DNA from: Myroides marinus
GTDB lineage: Bacteria > Bacteroidota > Bacteroidia > Flavobacteriales > Flavobacteriaceae
NCBI RefSeq assembly: GCF_900109075.1
Contig: NZ_FNYS01000011.1
Span: 1 to 64,000 of the forward strand
DNA: 64,000 nt
Direction: 5' to 3'
In this document: positions 17,662-26,175 of the stretch, piece after piece
Position numbering within the stretch: position 1 is the first letter of the stretch
How the letters are laid out: the number at the start of each line of letters is the position of its first letter
Program-made: the position numbers and the translations under genes
Notes under the pieces: generated by a model
What the model was told of the DNA's origin: nothing
The model's input: only the letters and a program-made list of their open reading frames with translations
Databases searched by the model: none

Positions 17662-18264
17662 TTAGTGTTGACTGTCTTTAAAAGCGTAGTTCTTCACTTC
17701 GTTTAACCACCATAATCGATCATTTGCTGTTAAATCATTCATAGGACCTATAAATGTAGTGTCAGTAACGTGTACTCCACAGTATTCTAATATGCCTTCT
17801 TTTAATTGTATTAAACCACTTTGTTTGTATACATCATTATATATTTCTTTATTTAAGTCTCCTCCTGTGGTTATGATACGTGCTGTTTTTCCTAGCAATA
17901 GTACTTCTGTGTTATCTGATGAATGATGCACAAATGTGATACCTGGAAGAAATGCTCTGTCAAAGAAACCTTTCATTAAGGCAGGTAAACCTAGCCACCA
18001 TAATGGATGTATCCAAACCATGTGATCAGCCCATTTAATATCTTCTAAAGCTAAAAGTAAATCGGGTTCTAATTCAGTACGTTTTCTGTATCCGTATTCA
18101 AGGTTAGGATTAAATTCTAAGGTATGTAAAGCTAGATATCTAATTTGTATAGATAAGTGTGTTTCTAATTCTTTTAGATAGGATTGAGCAAGTGCTTGAT
18201 TATAGCTATCTGGATCTGGATGACCATTGATTACTAGAATTCGCTTGATTTTGTTAGTTGTCAT
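17662..18264 (-). CDS. Flavodoxin-fold NAD(P)H oxidoreductase (KefF/MdaB-like)
   Basis: The 200-residue protein has the start RILVINGHPDPDSYNQAL, the phosphate-binding loop for FMN/FAD. It continues with DHMVWIHPLWWLGLPALMKGF, a strong signature of the NQO1/KefF-type quinone reductases, and RIITTGGD. The family performs two-electron reduction of quinones or activates K+ efflux; no Kef channel is nearby, so a detoxifying quinone reductase is more likely. It is a single gene between tRNA genes. Confidence 0.88.
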   Translation of the reverse strand: MTTNKIKRILVINGHPDPDSYNQALAQSYLKELETHLSIQIRYLALHTLEFNPNLEYGYRKRTELEPDLLLALEDIKWADHMVWIHPLWWLGLPALMKGFFDRAFLPGITFVHHSSDNTEVLLLGKTARIITTGGDLNKEIYNDVYKQSGLIQLKEGILEYCGVHVTDTTFIGPMNDLTANDRLWWLNEVKNYAFKDSQH

Positions 18265-18380
18265 TTTATTGAGTTTTTTAGAATGACAAACTTAGATTGT
18301 ATATACCTGTAAGAGTAGGTACATTTCTATGGTATTTCGGTAGTATTAGTTGAAGTGAAAAAGAAGTAAAATAAAACAAT

Positions 18381-18409
18381 AAAAAAAGGACATCTAAAAA
18401 GATGTCCTT
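18381..18409 (-). terminator. Terminator of tRNA-Met copy 1
   Basis: On the minus strand the arms AAGGACATCT and AGATGTCCTT are followed by a T run. Confidence 0.87.
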
Positions 18410-18418
18410 CTGTATCTG

Positions 18419-18492
18419 TAGCGAAGACGGGAGTTGAACCCGTGACCTCAGGGTTATGAATCCTGCGCTCTAACCGACTGAGCTACCTCGCC
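18419..18492 (-). tRNA. tRNA-Met (CAT), elongator, copy 1
   Basis: The 74-nt cloverleaf starts GGCGAGGTAGCTCAG and has anticodon CAT. Its anticodon stem GCAGG/CCTGA lacks the initiator G-C triplet. It is identical to the copy at 18843-18916. A tRNA-Ile2 (CAT, lysidine) is the alternative, but the acceptor stem is typical of elongator Met. Confidence 0.9.
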
Positions 18493-18526
18493 ATTTTGGC
18501 CTGCTATTACTTCTGTAATGCGGGTG

Positions 18527-18558
18527 CAAATATAAGGTAAAATGTTTCTTTAATGCAA
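18527..18558 (-). promoter_or_regulatory. Promoter of tRNA-Met copy 1
   Basis: On the minus strand TTG, a 21-nt spacer and TATATTTG are followed by a leader (GCACCCGCATTACAG) that also occurs before copy 2. Confidence 0.8.
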
Positions 18559-18800
18559 GTAAAATTGAGGATTTTAGATGATAAGTAAATATTAAAAGCT
18601 TTTTCTATATTTAAGTTGTTGTTTTACAGGGATTAAAATTGAATTGGGAGTGTAGTATTTTTTTATATAAATGTTTGGTATAAGAAAATTGATTGGTTTT
18701 CATGTGGATTAATCAAACACATGCTTTCAATATAGAATTTTTTAAAACTAATTGTGATTTAATTGAGTAGCCAGGGTAGATAGAGATAAGGTGTAGTTAT

Positions 18801-18834
18801 AAAAAAAAGGACATCTATTATAGATGTCCTTTTT
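18801..18834 (-). terminator. Terminator of tRNA-Met copy 2
   Basis: On the minus strand the 13-bp arms AAAAGGACATCTA and TAGATGTCCTTTT are followed by more T. Confidence 0.88.
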
Positions 18835-18842
18835 AATCTCTG

Positions 18843-18916
18843 TAGCGAAGACGGGAGTTGAACCCGTGACCTCAGGGTTATGAATCCTGCGCTCTAACCG
18901 ACTGAGCTACCTCGCC
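18843..18916 (-). tRNA. tRNA-Met (CAT), elongator, copy 2
   Basis: It is identical over 74 nt to the copy at 18419-18492. Promoter, leader and terminator hairpin core are also similar, so a whole transcription unit was duplicated. Confidence 0.9.
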
Positions 18917-18952
18917 ATTTATGGTCTTGCAATTACTTCTGTAATGCGGGTG

Positions 18953-18982
18953 CAAATATAAGTCAAAAACTTAATAATGCAA
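18953..18982 (-). promoter_or_regulatory. Promoter of tRNA-Met copy 2
   Basis: On the minus strand TTG, a 19-nt spacer and TATATTTG; the leader matches that of copy 1. Confidence 0.82.
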
Positions 18983-19063
18983 ATGAATGCAGCTAAAAAA
19001 AATATTTTTTTATTTAGAAAATATGTTTATATTCGAAAAAAATATAAATGTTAATATAGGGCT

Positions 19064-19450
19064 ATGAAAGAAAAATACGAACTAGAATTTTCAATTAATT
19101 CATCTCCACAATTGTTGTATCAGTATATTTCTGATCCATCAGGATTAAGTGAATGGTTCGCAGATAATGTAAATTCACGTGGTGAAATATATTCCTTCAT
19201 TTGGGGAGATTCTGAAGAAAAAGCTCGTGTTGTTACTCGTAAGGCTGATGAGAGAGTTAGATATAGATGGTTAGATGAGAATGATAAGGAAACAGAGTAT
19301 TTCTTTGAATTAAAAATTCATAAAGATGAATTGACTAAAGATGTTACAATTATTGTAACAGATTTTGCTTTTCCAGATGAGGTAAGTGAGTCAAAACAAC
19401 TTTGGGAAAATCAAATAATGGATTTAAAACAAGTGCTAGGTTCTGCATAA
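19064..19450 (+). CDS. START-like / AHSA1-type SRPBCC protein
   Basis: The 128-residue protein starts KYELEFSINSSPQLLYQYIS, then SGLSEWFADNVNSRGEIYSF and WLDENDKETEYFFEL. This is the small START-like domain annotated in Bacteroidota next to an aminotransferase gene. The fold binds hydrophobic ligands or Hsp90 (AHSA1), but no ligand is known here. It is cytoplasmic. The aminotransferase gene begins 56 nt downstream behind its own -7 element, so it may be transcribed separately. Confidence 0.8.
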   Translation: MKEKYELEFSINSSPQLLYQYISDPSGLSEWFADNVNSRGEIYSFIWGDSEEKARVVTRKADERVRYRWLDENDKETEYFFELKIHKDELTKDVTIIVTDFAFPDEVSESKQLWENQIMDLKQVLGSA

Positions 19451-19506
19451 ATCCATAAAATATAACTTATATTTGCCGTTAATAGTAATCAGAAGAAAAG
19501 AAATAT

Positions 19507-20349
19507 ATGATTAATGTTAACGGCAAAATTGTTTCTAGTAGTGAGCTTTCAATTGAAAACAATAGAGGTTTTTTATATGGAGATTCTGTTTTTGAGACAA
19601 TTAAGGTTTTAGATAATAAAGTTTTATTTTTAGAGGATCATTATTTCAGATTGATGTCTTCTATGCGTATTCTTAGAATGGAAATTCCTATGGATTTTAC
19701 AATGGAGTTCTTTCAAGAAGAAATATTGAAATTAACTAATAGTATTGAGTCGACCTCTAATGCGCTTAGAGTACGTTTTAACGTATATAGGGATGCAGAA
19801 GGTAAGTATTTACCTATTTCAAGAAAGATTGGTTTTATTGCTACTATTGAGGTTTTAAACTCTAGTGTTTATGTGTTGAATAGTACAGACTATGAGATTG
19901 AGCTGTATAAAGACTTCTATATTACATCTCACTTATTATCTACGTTGAAAACTAATAATAGATTGATAAATGTTACAGGTTCAATTTTTGCAGAAGAGAA
20001 TGGGTATCAGAATTGTTTATTATTAAATGATGCAAAGAATATTGTTGAGGCTTTAAATGGTAATATCTTTATAGTTAAAGATAAAGTAGTTAAAACTCCT
20101 CCATTAAGCGATGGTTGTGTAAAAGGGGTAATGCGTAAGCAGATTATCGAATTACTTCAAAAGAATACAGATTATGTATTTGAAGAAGGAGTTGTTTCTC
20201 CTTTCGAATTACAAAAAGCTGATGAACTTTTTATTACAAATGTTATATTAGGAGTACAATCTATTACAAAGTATCGTAAGAAGGAGTATACTAATACATT
20301 AGCTGTTGATTTAGTAAATAAATTGAATGCAAAGATTAGACTAATGTAA
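19507..20349 (+). CDS. Class IV PLP aminotransferase (IlvE/PabC-like)
   Basis: The 280-residue fold-type IV PLP enzyme has NNRGFLYGDSVFETIKV at the N-terminus. The predicted PLP Lys148 lies in STLKTNN, and DGCVKGVMRKQIIEL (phosphate-binding) follows. Candidate reactions are 4-amino-4-deoxychorismate lyase or branched-chain/D-amino-acid transamination; the sequence alone does not decide, and no folate or ilv genes are adjacent. A TATATTTG element at 19468-19475 fits a promoter for this gene. Confidence 0.86.
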   Translation: MINVNGKIVSSSELSIENNRGFLYGDSVFETIKVLDNKVLFLEDHYFRLMSSMRILRMEIPMDFTMEFFQEEILKLTNSIESTSNALRVRFNVYRDAEGKYLPISRKIGFIATIEVLNSSVYVLNSTDYEIELYKDFYITSHLLSTLKTNNRLINVTGSIFAEENGYQNCLLLNDAKNIVEALNGNIFIVKDKVVKTPPLSDGCVKGVMRKQIIELLQKNTDYVFEEGVVSPFELQKADELFITNVILGVQSITKYRKKEYTNTLAVDLVNKLNAKIRLM

Positions 20350-20370
20350 GTATAATAGTATCAGAGAACT

Positions 20371-20937
20371 TTAATTAAAATTAGGGTTCTCTGGTGCATT
20401 AAGCCACAATGAATATTGCTTTCCTAGTTTAGCAAGAGAGTTTCTCCATAGTTCTTTAGGAGATTGAGAGAATATAGTTGTTGTTTCTAAATTATTAGTT
20501 GTAAGCCAGAACTTATCTTCTATTTCATTTTTAAGTTGATCATAATCCCATCCTGAATAGCCTAAGAAAAATCTAATATCATTTTTGTCTAATAATCCTT
20601 TAGCTAAGATATTAGGCAAATCTTCAAAGTCAACTCCCCAATATAAGTCGTCAATAATATGAATGCTATCAGATATTAATTCTGGTCTAGAGTGAATATA
20701 AAATATACGGTTTTTTTGTACAGGGCCACCTTCATAGATAGTAAATGAAGACTCTATAGTAGGTATGAGATCGCTTAACGTTAGATCAAGAGGTTTGTTA
20801 AGTATAAAGCCAACCGTACCATCAACGTTGTGTTCTGTTAATAGTATAACTGATCTTGAGAATATGATGTCTTCATTATTACCGCTAGGCAATGAGAGAA
20901 GTTGATCCCCTCTTTGAATAGAAATTGAGTTAATCAT
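20371..20937 (-). CDS. YqgE/AlgH family protein (UPF0301)
   Basis: The 188-residue protein has the family hallmarks: FSRSVILLTEHNVDGTVGFI near residue 27, EGGPVQKNRIFYIHS near 89, and RFFLGYSGWDYDQLKNEI near 142. The molecular function is unknown (AlgH was named for an alginate-related phenotype). It is cytoplasmic and single, with the HU gene upstream on the same strand behind a terminator. Confidence 0.92.
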   Translation of the reverse strand: MINSISIQRGDQLLSLPSGNNEDIIFSRSVILLTEHNVDGTVGFILNKPLDLTLSDLIPTIESSFTIYEGGPVQKNRIFYIHSRPELISDSIHIIDDLYWGVDFEDLPNILAKGLLDKNDIRFFLGYSGWDYDQLKNEIEDKFWLTTNNLETTTIFSQSPKELWRNSLAKLGKQYSLWLNAPENPNFN

Positions 20938-20977
20938 ATAAGTTTGAAAATAATATTAATTGTTATTCTAATATAAT

Positions 20978-21010
20978 AAAAAAAACCTCATTTAATTTAA
21001 ATGAGGTTTT
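20978..21010 (-). terminator. Terminator of the HU gene
   Basis: The arms AAAACCTCATTTAA and TTAAATGAGGTTTT flank a very short loop, followed on the minus strand by an A/T run. Confidence 0.85.
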
Positions 21011-21044
21011 ATATTTTAGAAAAGTATATAATATTATAATAATA

Positions 21045-21329
21045 TTATTTTTTCTTTTTGTTTACAGCGTTTTCTAATTCAGAACCAGCTTTAAATTTCA
21101 CTACTTTTTTAGCAGCAATTTTGATTGTTTTTCCTGTTTGAGGGTTTCTTCCTTCTCTTGCAGCTCTATCAGATACTGACCAAGATCCAAAACCAACTAA
21201 AGAAATTTTACCACCTTTACCTAAAGTAGTTTCGATGTTTGATAAAAACGATTCTAATGCTTTCTTAGCTGCCACTTTGCTGATTTCAGCATCTTTAGCA
21301 ATTGCATCGATTAATTCAGTTTTGTTCAT
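21045..21329 (-). CDS. HU-family DNA-binding protein
   Basis: The 94-residue nucleoid protein has the HU pattern: MNKTELIDAIAKDAEIS (dimerisation helix), LVGFGSWSV (saddle) and the DNA-binding arm GRNPQTGKTIKIAA with the conserved Asn-Pro that intercalates DNA. It ends in a lysine tail (NKKKK). It has a textbook promoter and its own terminator, as expected for a highly expressed gene. Confidence 0.96.
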   Translation of the reverse strand: MNKTELIDAIAKDAEISKVAAKKALESFLSNIETTLGKGGKISLVGFGSWSVSDRAAREGRNPQTGKTIKIAAKKVVKFKAGSELENAVNKKKK

Positions 21330-21370
21330 AATAATTTTTTTTAAAGGTTAACTTTATTAACGTCCTTATA

Positions 21371-21400
21371 CAAATTTAGGGTAATTCTCTAATAATGCAA
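21371..21400 (-). promoter_or_regulatory. Promoter of the HU gene
   Basis: On the minus strand TTG, a 19-nt spacer and TAAATTTG, about 40 bp before the start codon. Confidence 0.8.
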
Positions 21401-21495
21401 GTCTTTTCTATAAAAAAAAATAAAATATTGATAAATCAAAGCTTTTTGAATGCTTAAAAAAACTATAAAATTGTAATTATTTGTTTTTTAGAGAG

Positions 21496-22440
21496 TTATA
21501 TTGCTTTCGAATTATCGCTAAATGTTACTCCATTTAGTAAGTCACTGGCCATCATAGGCTTTTTACCTGGTAATTGAAGTCTTAAAATATTGATAAAACC
21601 GTTTTTGATTGCGATTTTAATCTCTTTTTTGCTTGAAACTAGCTTTCCAATTGGTAAATTATGTGCATCTTCTTCATACTTAGCTTCGTATATTTTTACA
21701 TTCCATTCATTGTCATTATCTATCAATGTACACCAAGCTGTAGGGTATGGACTTAATCCTCTTATTAGATTGTGTATTTGATTTCCTTCTTTAGTAAAAT
21801 CAATCTTAGTATTATCCTTGTTTAGTTTATAGGCTGTCTTTGTTTCTTCTTGTGGTTGAATTGTTGTTGTAACATTTTCTTGTTTGATTAAGTCTAATGT
21901 TTCTATAACAGTGTCAGCTCCTAAATGCATTAATCTATCGTGTAGTTCACCTGCATTTTCATTATGACCAATAGAAGTTTCTTTTTTCAATATGATTGCT
22001 CCTGTGTCAATTTTTTCATCAATAAAGAAAGTAGATACACCTGTAGTTGTTTCTCCATTAATTATTGCCCAATTTATAGGGGCTGCTCCTCTATAGTCAG
22101 GAAGAAGAGAAGCGTGTAAGTTAAATGTTCCTAACTCAGGCATTTTCCATACTATCTCAGGTAACATTCTAAACGCAACTACAACATTTAAGTTTGCATT
22201 ATAGTTCCTTAATTCCTCTAAGAATTGCTCGTCCTTTAAATTGGTAGGTTGTAGTATTGGTAACTTTTTTTCTAATGCATATTCTTTAACCGCAGAATAT
22301 TTGATCTTTTGACCTCTTCCAGCTGGTCTGTCAGGAGCAGTAATTACAGCTACTACATTATAGTTATTTTTATATATAGCATCTAGGATACCAACTGCAA
22401 AGTCAGGTGTTCCCATGAATACAATACGCAAGTCTTTCAT
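21496..22440 (-). CDS. fmt: Methionyl-tRNA formyltransferase
   Basis: The 314-residue enzyme formylates Met-tRNA-fMet. The N-terminal domain starts RIVFMGTPDFAV. The catalytic triad is N107 and H109 (NLHASLLPDYRGAAPI) and D145 (IDTGAI), at the same spacing as in E. coli. The C-terminal OB-like domain follows. The start overlaps the recQ stop (ATGA), so fmt is translationally coupled to recQ. Confidence 0.97.
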   Translation of the reverse strand: MKDLRIVFMGTPDFAVGILDAIYKNNYNVVAVITAPDRPAGRGQKIKYSAVKEYALEKKLPILQPTNLKDEQFLEELRNYNANLNVVVAFRMLPEIVWKMPELGTFNLHASLLPDYRGAAPINWAIINGETTTGVSTFFIDEKIDTGAIILKKETSIGHNENAGELHDRLMHLGADTVIETLDLIKQENVTTTIQPQEETKTAYKLNKDNTKIDFTKEGNQIHNLIRGLSPYPTAWCTLIDNDNEWNVKIYEAKYEEDAHNLPIGKLVSSKKEIKIAIKNGFINILRLQLPGKKPMMASDLLNGVTFSDNSKAI

Positions 22441-24329
22441 ATTAATGTATATTGATTTTCGTTATTTATTTTAATTTTTTCTTGTTCTAGTAAAATTTGT
22501 ATTGCGTAGATTATGTCTTCTTTCTTTATACTGTGTTTTACTTCAATTTCTAAAATGCTATGTGGAGTAATTGATAATATTTTGTATATATTGTCAACCA
22601 TGTTTAAAGAGCTATCTAAGGTTCTTTTTTTACTCATACAGGTAGAGCAAGTACCACAGTCATCAGATTTTTCTTCATCAAAATATTTAAGAAGAATTCT
22701 ATTTTTACAAATATCTTGATTTTCAATATAAAACAAGAGTGATTTATATTGATTTATTTTTTGTTTATTCTGTTGTTCTAGGTATGAGAAGGTTCTATAT
22801 AACGTTCTATCTTGTTCCCATGCTTCATTAAAAATAACCGTAATATCGTTTTCTTCAGGTGTGTAATTACACAAGTTTTGTTCGTGACATACTTTTAGAC
22901 ATTCAATAATGTTTTCTTGTGATTCTCCAGTGTGTTCCTCTATTAAACTTAAGTCGATATCATGTTCATACTCATGAATACCGGTATATGTTCTTAGTAT
23001 GAAGTGAATGATATTTTCAAAACTTTCGTTATCATAAGTTATGTCAAGTATTTCACTTGTTGGAGCAGTAAATACAAGTGATGTTTTATTTTTGTTATTT
23101 TGAGATAATCTTATAATTCCTTGACGGTCTAAAAATTGTAAAGCATTGTAAGCTTTTCTGTGTAAGAATTTGTTGTGATTACAAAACTTGTTGAAATTAA
23201 AGCTATAAGTGCAGTTATATCCTTCTCCATCAGCAATACTTAAAAAGTTATTTAGTTTTCGATATATAAGTTTTAGAAACTCTTTGTCAAACATTGAAGT
23301 CTCAAACATTTCACTATTTTGCTTGATTTCTTGATCTGTAACCAACATAGTGGCAAAAGCTTTTTTGCCATCTCTTCCTGCACGACCAGCTTCTTGGTAG
23401 TAATTTTCTATGTTTTCTGGAATTTGAATATGAATAACATTCTTGACATTTTTTTTGTCTATTCCCATTCCAAAAGCATTTGTAGCAACTATTATAGGAG
23501 TTCTTTCTTCCAACCAATCTTGCATCTTTTTTTTCTTTTCAAGGATGGATAGGCCTCCGTGAAAGAAAGTAGCTTTGTGATTTAATTTATTTAACTGAGA
23601 AGAGAAGAAGTATGCTTCTTTTCTATTTCTTACATAGATGATTGATGGAGCGGGGTTTTTCTGTATAATACGCAAAACGGTGTTTAATATATTTTCAACT
23701 TTGTATACTCCATAGATTAAGTTTTCACGCATAAAACTTTTGGTGAAAATATTAGGAGTATTTAGTTTTAAATTATTGCAGATATCTGTAACGACCTTTT
23801 TATTAGCAGAAGCTGTTAGCGCTATTATAGGGACGTTTGGTAATAGATCTCGTAGTTTATCTAATTCTAGATAAGAAGGTCTAAAATCGTGTCCCCATTG
23901 AGAAATACAGTGTGCTTCATCTATAGCGATAAGATTGATTTTTAGTTTTTCAATTCGCTCAAGTATCCAGTTTTGTTTTAAGCGTTCTGGTGAAATGTAA
24001 AGAAATTTGTAATCACCATACATACAATTATCAAAAATAGCATCTATTTCATGCATAGGCGTTCCTCCTATAATAGATGTTGCTTTAATATTAAGTTTAT
24101 TAAGATTATTAACTTGGTCTTCTATTAATGCAATTAAAGGAGAAACTACTAGGCAAGTGCCTGGTAGTAATAATGCTGGAATTTGAAAACAAATACTCTT
24201 GCCTCCACCAGTAGGAAGTAAAGCAAAGGTGTCTTTTTGGGCTAGAACAGAGTCTATTATATTTTGTTGAGGCTCCCGAAAGCTGTCATAGTTCCAGTAT
24301 TTTTGAAGTATATCTATCGGTGTATTCAT
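22437..24329 (-). CDS. recQ: RecQ-family ATP-dependent DNA helicase
   Basis: The 630-residue protein has motif I PTGGGKSICFQIPAL, the DEAH box IDEAHCISQWGHDFR, and the C-terminal helicase part with ATNAFGMGIDKKNV and QEAGRAGRDGK. A zinc-binding region follows near residue 560 (Cys residues in CKNRIL and CGTCSTC). The HRDC domain of E. coli RecQ is missing. The length and lack of HRDC suit a second RecQ paralogue such as those common in Bacteroidota. It is upstream of fmt with a 4-nt overlap. Confidence 0.93.
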   Translation of the reverse strand: MNTPIDILQKYWNYDSFREPQQNIIDSVLAQKDTFALLPTGGGKSICFQIPALLLPGTCLVVSPLIALIEDQVNNLNKLNIKATSIIGGTPMHEIDAIFDNCMYGDYKFLYISPERLKQNWILERIEKLKINLIAIDEAHCISQWGHDFRPSYLELDKLRDLLPNVPIIALTASANKKVVTDICNNLKLNTPNIFTKSFMRENLIYGVYKVENILNTVLRIIQKNPAPSIIYVRNRKEAYFFSSQLNKLNHKATFFHGGLSILEKKKKMQDWLEERTPIIVATNAFGMGIDKKNVKNVIHIQIPENIENYYQEAGRAGRDGKKAFATMLVTDQEIKQNSEMFETSMFDKEFLKLIYRKLNNFLSIADGEGYNCTYSFNFNKFCNHNKFLHRKAYNALQFLDRQGIIRLSQNNKNKTSLVFTAPTSEILDITYDNESFENIIHFILRTYTGIHEYEHDIDLSLIEEHTGESQENIIECLKVCHEQNLCNYTPEENDITVIFNEAWEQDRTLYRTFSYLEQQNKQKINQYKSLLFYIENQDICKNRILLKYFDEEKSDDCGTCSTCMSKKRTLDSSLNMVDNIYKILSITPHSILEIEVKHSIKKEDIIYAIQILLEQEKIKINNENQYTLI

Positions 24330-24383
24330 GTTCTAGCAGAGATATGTGAATATGGTAACGAATTTACAAAATTAGTTGTAAAG

Positions 24384-24417
24384 AAAAGGGTTATAGTTTG
24401 TTTACTATAACCCTTTT
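24384..24417 (-). terminator. Terminator after the P-loop ATPase gene
   Basis: The 14-bp arms AAAAGGGTTATAGT and ACTATAACCCTTTT lie between this gene and the recQ start, separating the two units. Confidence 0.82.
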
Positions 24418-24437
24418 AACTGTAATATGATGATTTA

Positions 24438-24971
24438 TTAAATTCTGCTTAATATGAAATCAATTCTATTCTCAACTGTATCACGTGGAACTTCTACTAA
24501 GTCATAACCATAACTTTTATAAGTTGAGATTAAATGTTCATGAATTTGACTTGCTTGCTCAAAGTTTTCATAACGTTGTTCGTCACTTTGGTATATTGAT
24601 TCCCATGGTGGTAGTAAGAAAATCTGATGATAGATATGTTCTTTACATGCGATGTCAAAACTCTCTGGATATTGATCTCCTGTAAAATGCATATAAGCAA
24701 GAACATCAGGAATACCTCTGTCTATAAAAACGATATTAGCAGATTCTTGTACTGCTTCTTTATGTTGTTCTATTCTTCCTTCTAAAAGTAATTGGCTGAA
24801 TAACAAAGGTTCTGTTAAGAATAATTGGTCAATACCTTTTTCTTGAGCTTTTTTCGTAACTGCACGAGATATTTCTGGATAGCAAACATATCCTTTGTTA
24901 GTAAGTTCGTTAATCAACGTAGTTTTGCCAGATCCTGGGCCTCCTATGATTAAGATTATTTTTGTGTCCAT
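24438..24971 (-). CDS. P-loop ATPase/kinase-like protein (AAA_28, NadR-like)
   Basis: With the start at ATG 24971 the protein has 177 residues. Walker A is IIGGPGSGKTTLINEL (near residue 8). It continues with YPEISRAVTKKAQEKG and FIDRGIPDVLAYM (Walker B-like) and ends DTVENRIDFILS. This matches the AAA_28 group related to the NadR ribosylnicotinamide kinase domain; the substrate is unknown. The frame runs up to 25004, but a minus-strand TACTTTTG element at 24994-25001 places transcription start near 24987, which excludes the longer start. Confidence 0.82.
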   Translation of the reverse strand: MDTKIILIIGGPGSGKTTLINELTNKGYVCYPEISRAVTKKAQEKGIDQLFLTEPLLFSQLLLEGRIEQHKEAVQESANIVFIDRGIPDVLAYMHFTGDQYPESFDIACKEHIYHQIFLLPPWESIYQSDEQRYENFEQASQIHEHLISTYKSYGYDLVEVPRDTVENRIDFILSRI

Positions 24972-25041
24972 TTTGCTGTAAATATCAAAGGTGCAAAAGT
25001 ACAATAAAATGTCGTCCCCGAAAGACTTTTAACTACATCTT

Positions 25042-25075
25042 TTGAAATTAATAGTGGTTATTTTGATTATATTTG
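25042..25075 (+). promoter_or_regulatory. Promoter of the DUF493-DUF4290-murA cluster
   Basis: TTG (25042-25044), a 23-nt spacer and TATATTTG (25068-25075). It decides the start of the first gene: a TTG codon at 25073 would lie inside the promoter. Confidence 0.72.
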
Positions 25076-25090
25076 CCTAATAAAAACGAT

Positions 25091-25375
25091 ATGGACGATA
25101 ATACAAAAGAATTTTATAAAAGATTAAAAGAACAGCTAGATGACGATAAAACTTGGCCAAGACCTTATCTATTTAAGTTCATTGTACCAGGTGATGCCCA
25201 TAAAATAGCTCAAGTAGAAGAAGCTTTTGATGGATGTAAAGCTGATATTCAGATTAAGAACTCAAGTACAGGTAAGTTTTCTAGCGTCTCAGTGAAACTT
25301 ATTGTAAAGAATTCACAAGAAATTATTGATAAGTATTTGGCAGTATCTACTATAGAAGGTATTGTTTCTTTATAG
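25091..25375 (+). CDS. DUF493 family protein (YbeD-like)
   Basis: The protein has 94 residues from ATG 25091. It has the compact alpha-beta fold of the DUF493/YbeD type: WPRPYLFKFIVPGDAHKIAQ, then FSSVSVKLIVKNSQEIIDKY. E. coli YbeD resembles the ACT-like regulatory domain; its role is unclear. The gene leads a cluster with a DUF4290 gene and murA, an order seen in flavobacteria. Confidence 0.85.
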   Translation: MDDNTKEFYKRLKEQLDDDKTWPRPYLFKFIVPGDAHKIAQVEEAFDGCKADIQIKNSSTGKFSSVSVKLIVKNSQEIIDKYLAVSTIEGIVSL

Positions 25376-25461
25376 TTTGTTTTTTTTCTATTCTAAAATA
25401 AAGTACTTTTAAGTACAAAATATGACTTTCCAGAGTTATGTTCCAATATAACATCATATAT

Positions 25462-26175
25462 ATGAAATTTGATTCCAAAGAAGCAGTAACACATCTTGAT
25501 TATAATTCTTTAAGAAAACCATTAATTATACCAGAATACGGTCGTCATTTACAGAATTTGATTGATCATATCTGTAAGATTGAAGATAGAGAAGAACGTA
25601 ATAATGCGGCAAAATACGCTATTAGCGTTATGGGGAGTATGAATCCTCATTTACGTGATGTACCTGACTTTCAACATAAACTTTGGGATCAATTGTTTAT
25701 GATGAGTGAGTTTAAATTAGATGTGGATTGTCCTTTTCCAATAGCTACTAAAGAAACTATCTTTTCTAAACCAGAAAAACTAGGTTATCCACAAAACCAT
25801 CCAAAGTATAGATTCTATGGTAATAATATTACCTACATGATTAATAAAGCTATTGCATGGGAAGATGGAGAGATGAAGGATGCTCTTATTTTAGTGATTG
25901 CTAATCATATGAAAAAGAGTTATTTGAGCTGGAATAAGGAAACAGTAAAAGATGAAGTAATATTTGAACATCTATGTGAGTTATCTAATGGAAAGATTAA
26001 CTTGTTTAAGAAAGAAGAGGAGTTGTCTACTACAGCTAATTTAATGCAAGTAAACAAAAAACAGTCTAACAAGACAAATTATTCTAGTAACAATCAGAAG
26101 AATAATTCGAACAACAACAATAACAATAATAAGAAATATAAAAGTAATAACTATCATTCAAAAGGGAAGAAGTAA
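25462..26175 (+). CDS. DUF4290 family protein with Asn-rich tail
   Basis: The 237-residue protein has a conserved body: PLIIPEYGRHLQNLIDH, DREERNNAAKYAISVMGSMN and PKYRFYGNNITYMINKAI. This is DUF4290, restricted to Bacteroidota and of unknown function. The tail after about residue 200 is a low-complexity Asn/Lys stretch with seven Asn in a row. An upstream ATG at 25438 is possible, but MKFDSKEAV at 25462 resembles other family starts. The stop overlaps the murA start by one base (TAATG), so translation is coupled. Confidence 0.85.
   Translation: MKFDSKEAVTHLDYNSLRKPLIIPEYGRHLQNLIDHICKIEDREERNNAAKYAISVMGSMNPHLRDVPDFQHKLWDQLFMMSEFKLDVDCPFPIATKETIFSKPEKLGYPQNHPKYRFYGNNITYMINKAIAWEDGEMKDALILVIANHMKKSYLSWNKETVKDEVIFEHLCELSNGKINLFKKEEELSTTANLMQVNKKQSNKTNYSSNNQKNNSNNNNNNNKKYKSNNYHSKGKK

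Larger units (their letters stand above)
18493..18842. other. Intergenic spacer between the two tRNA-Met genes
   Basis: This stretch holds the promoter of copy 1 (18527-18558) and the terminator of copy 2 (18801-18834). The remaining AT-rich sequence shows no open frame or RNA that I can support. Confidence 0.6.
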
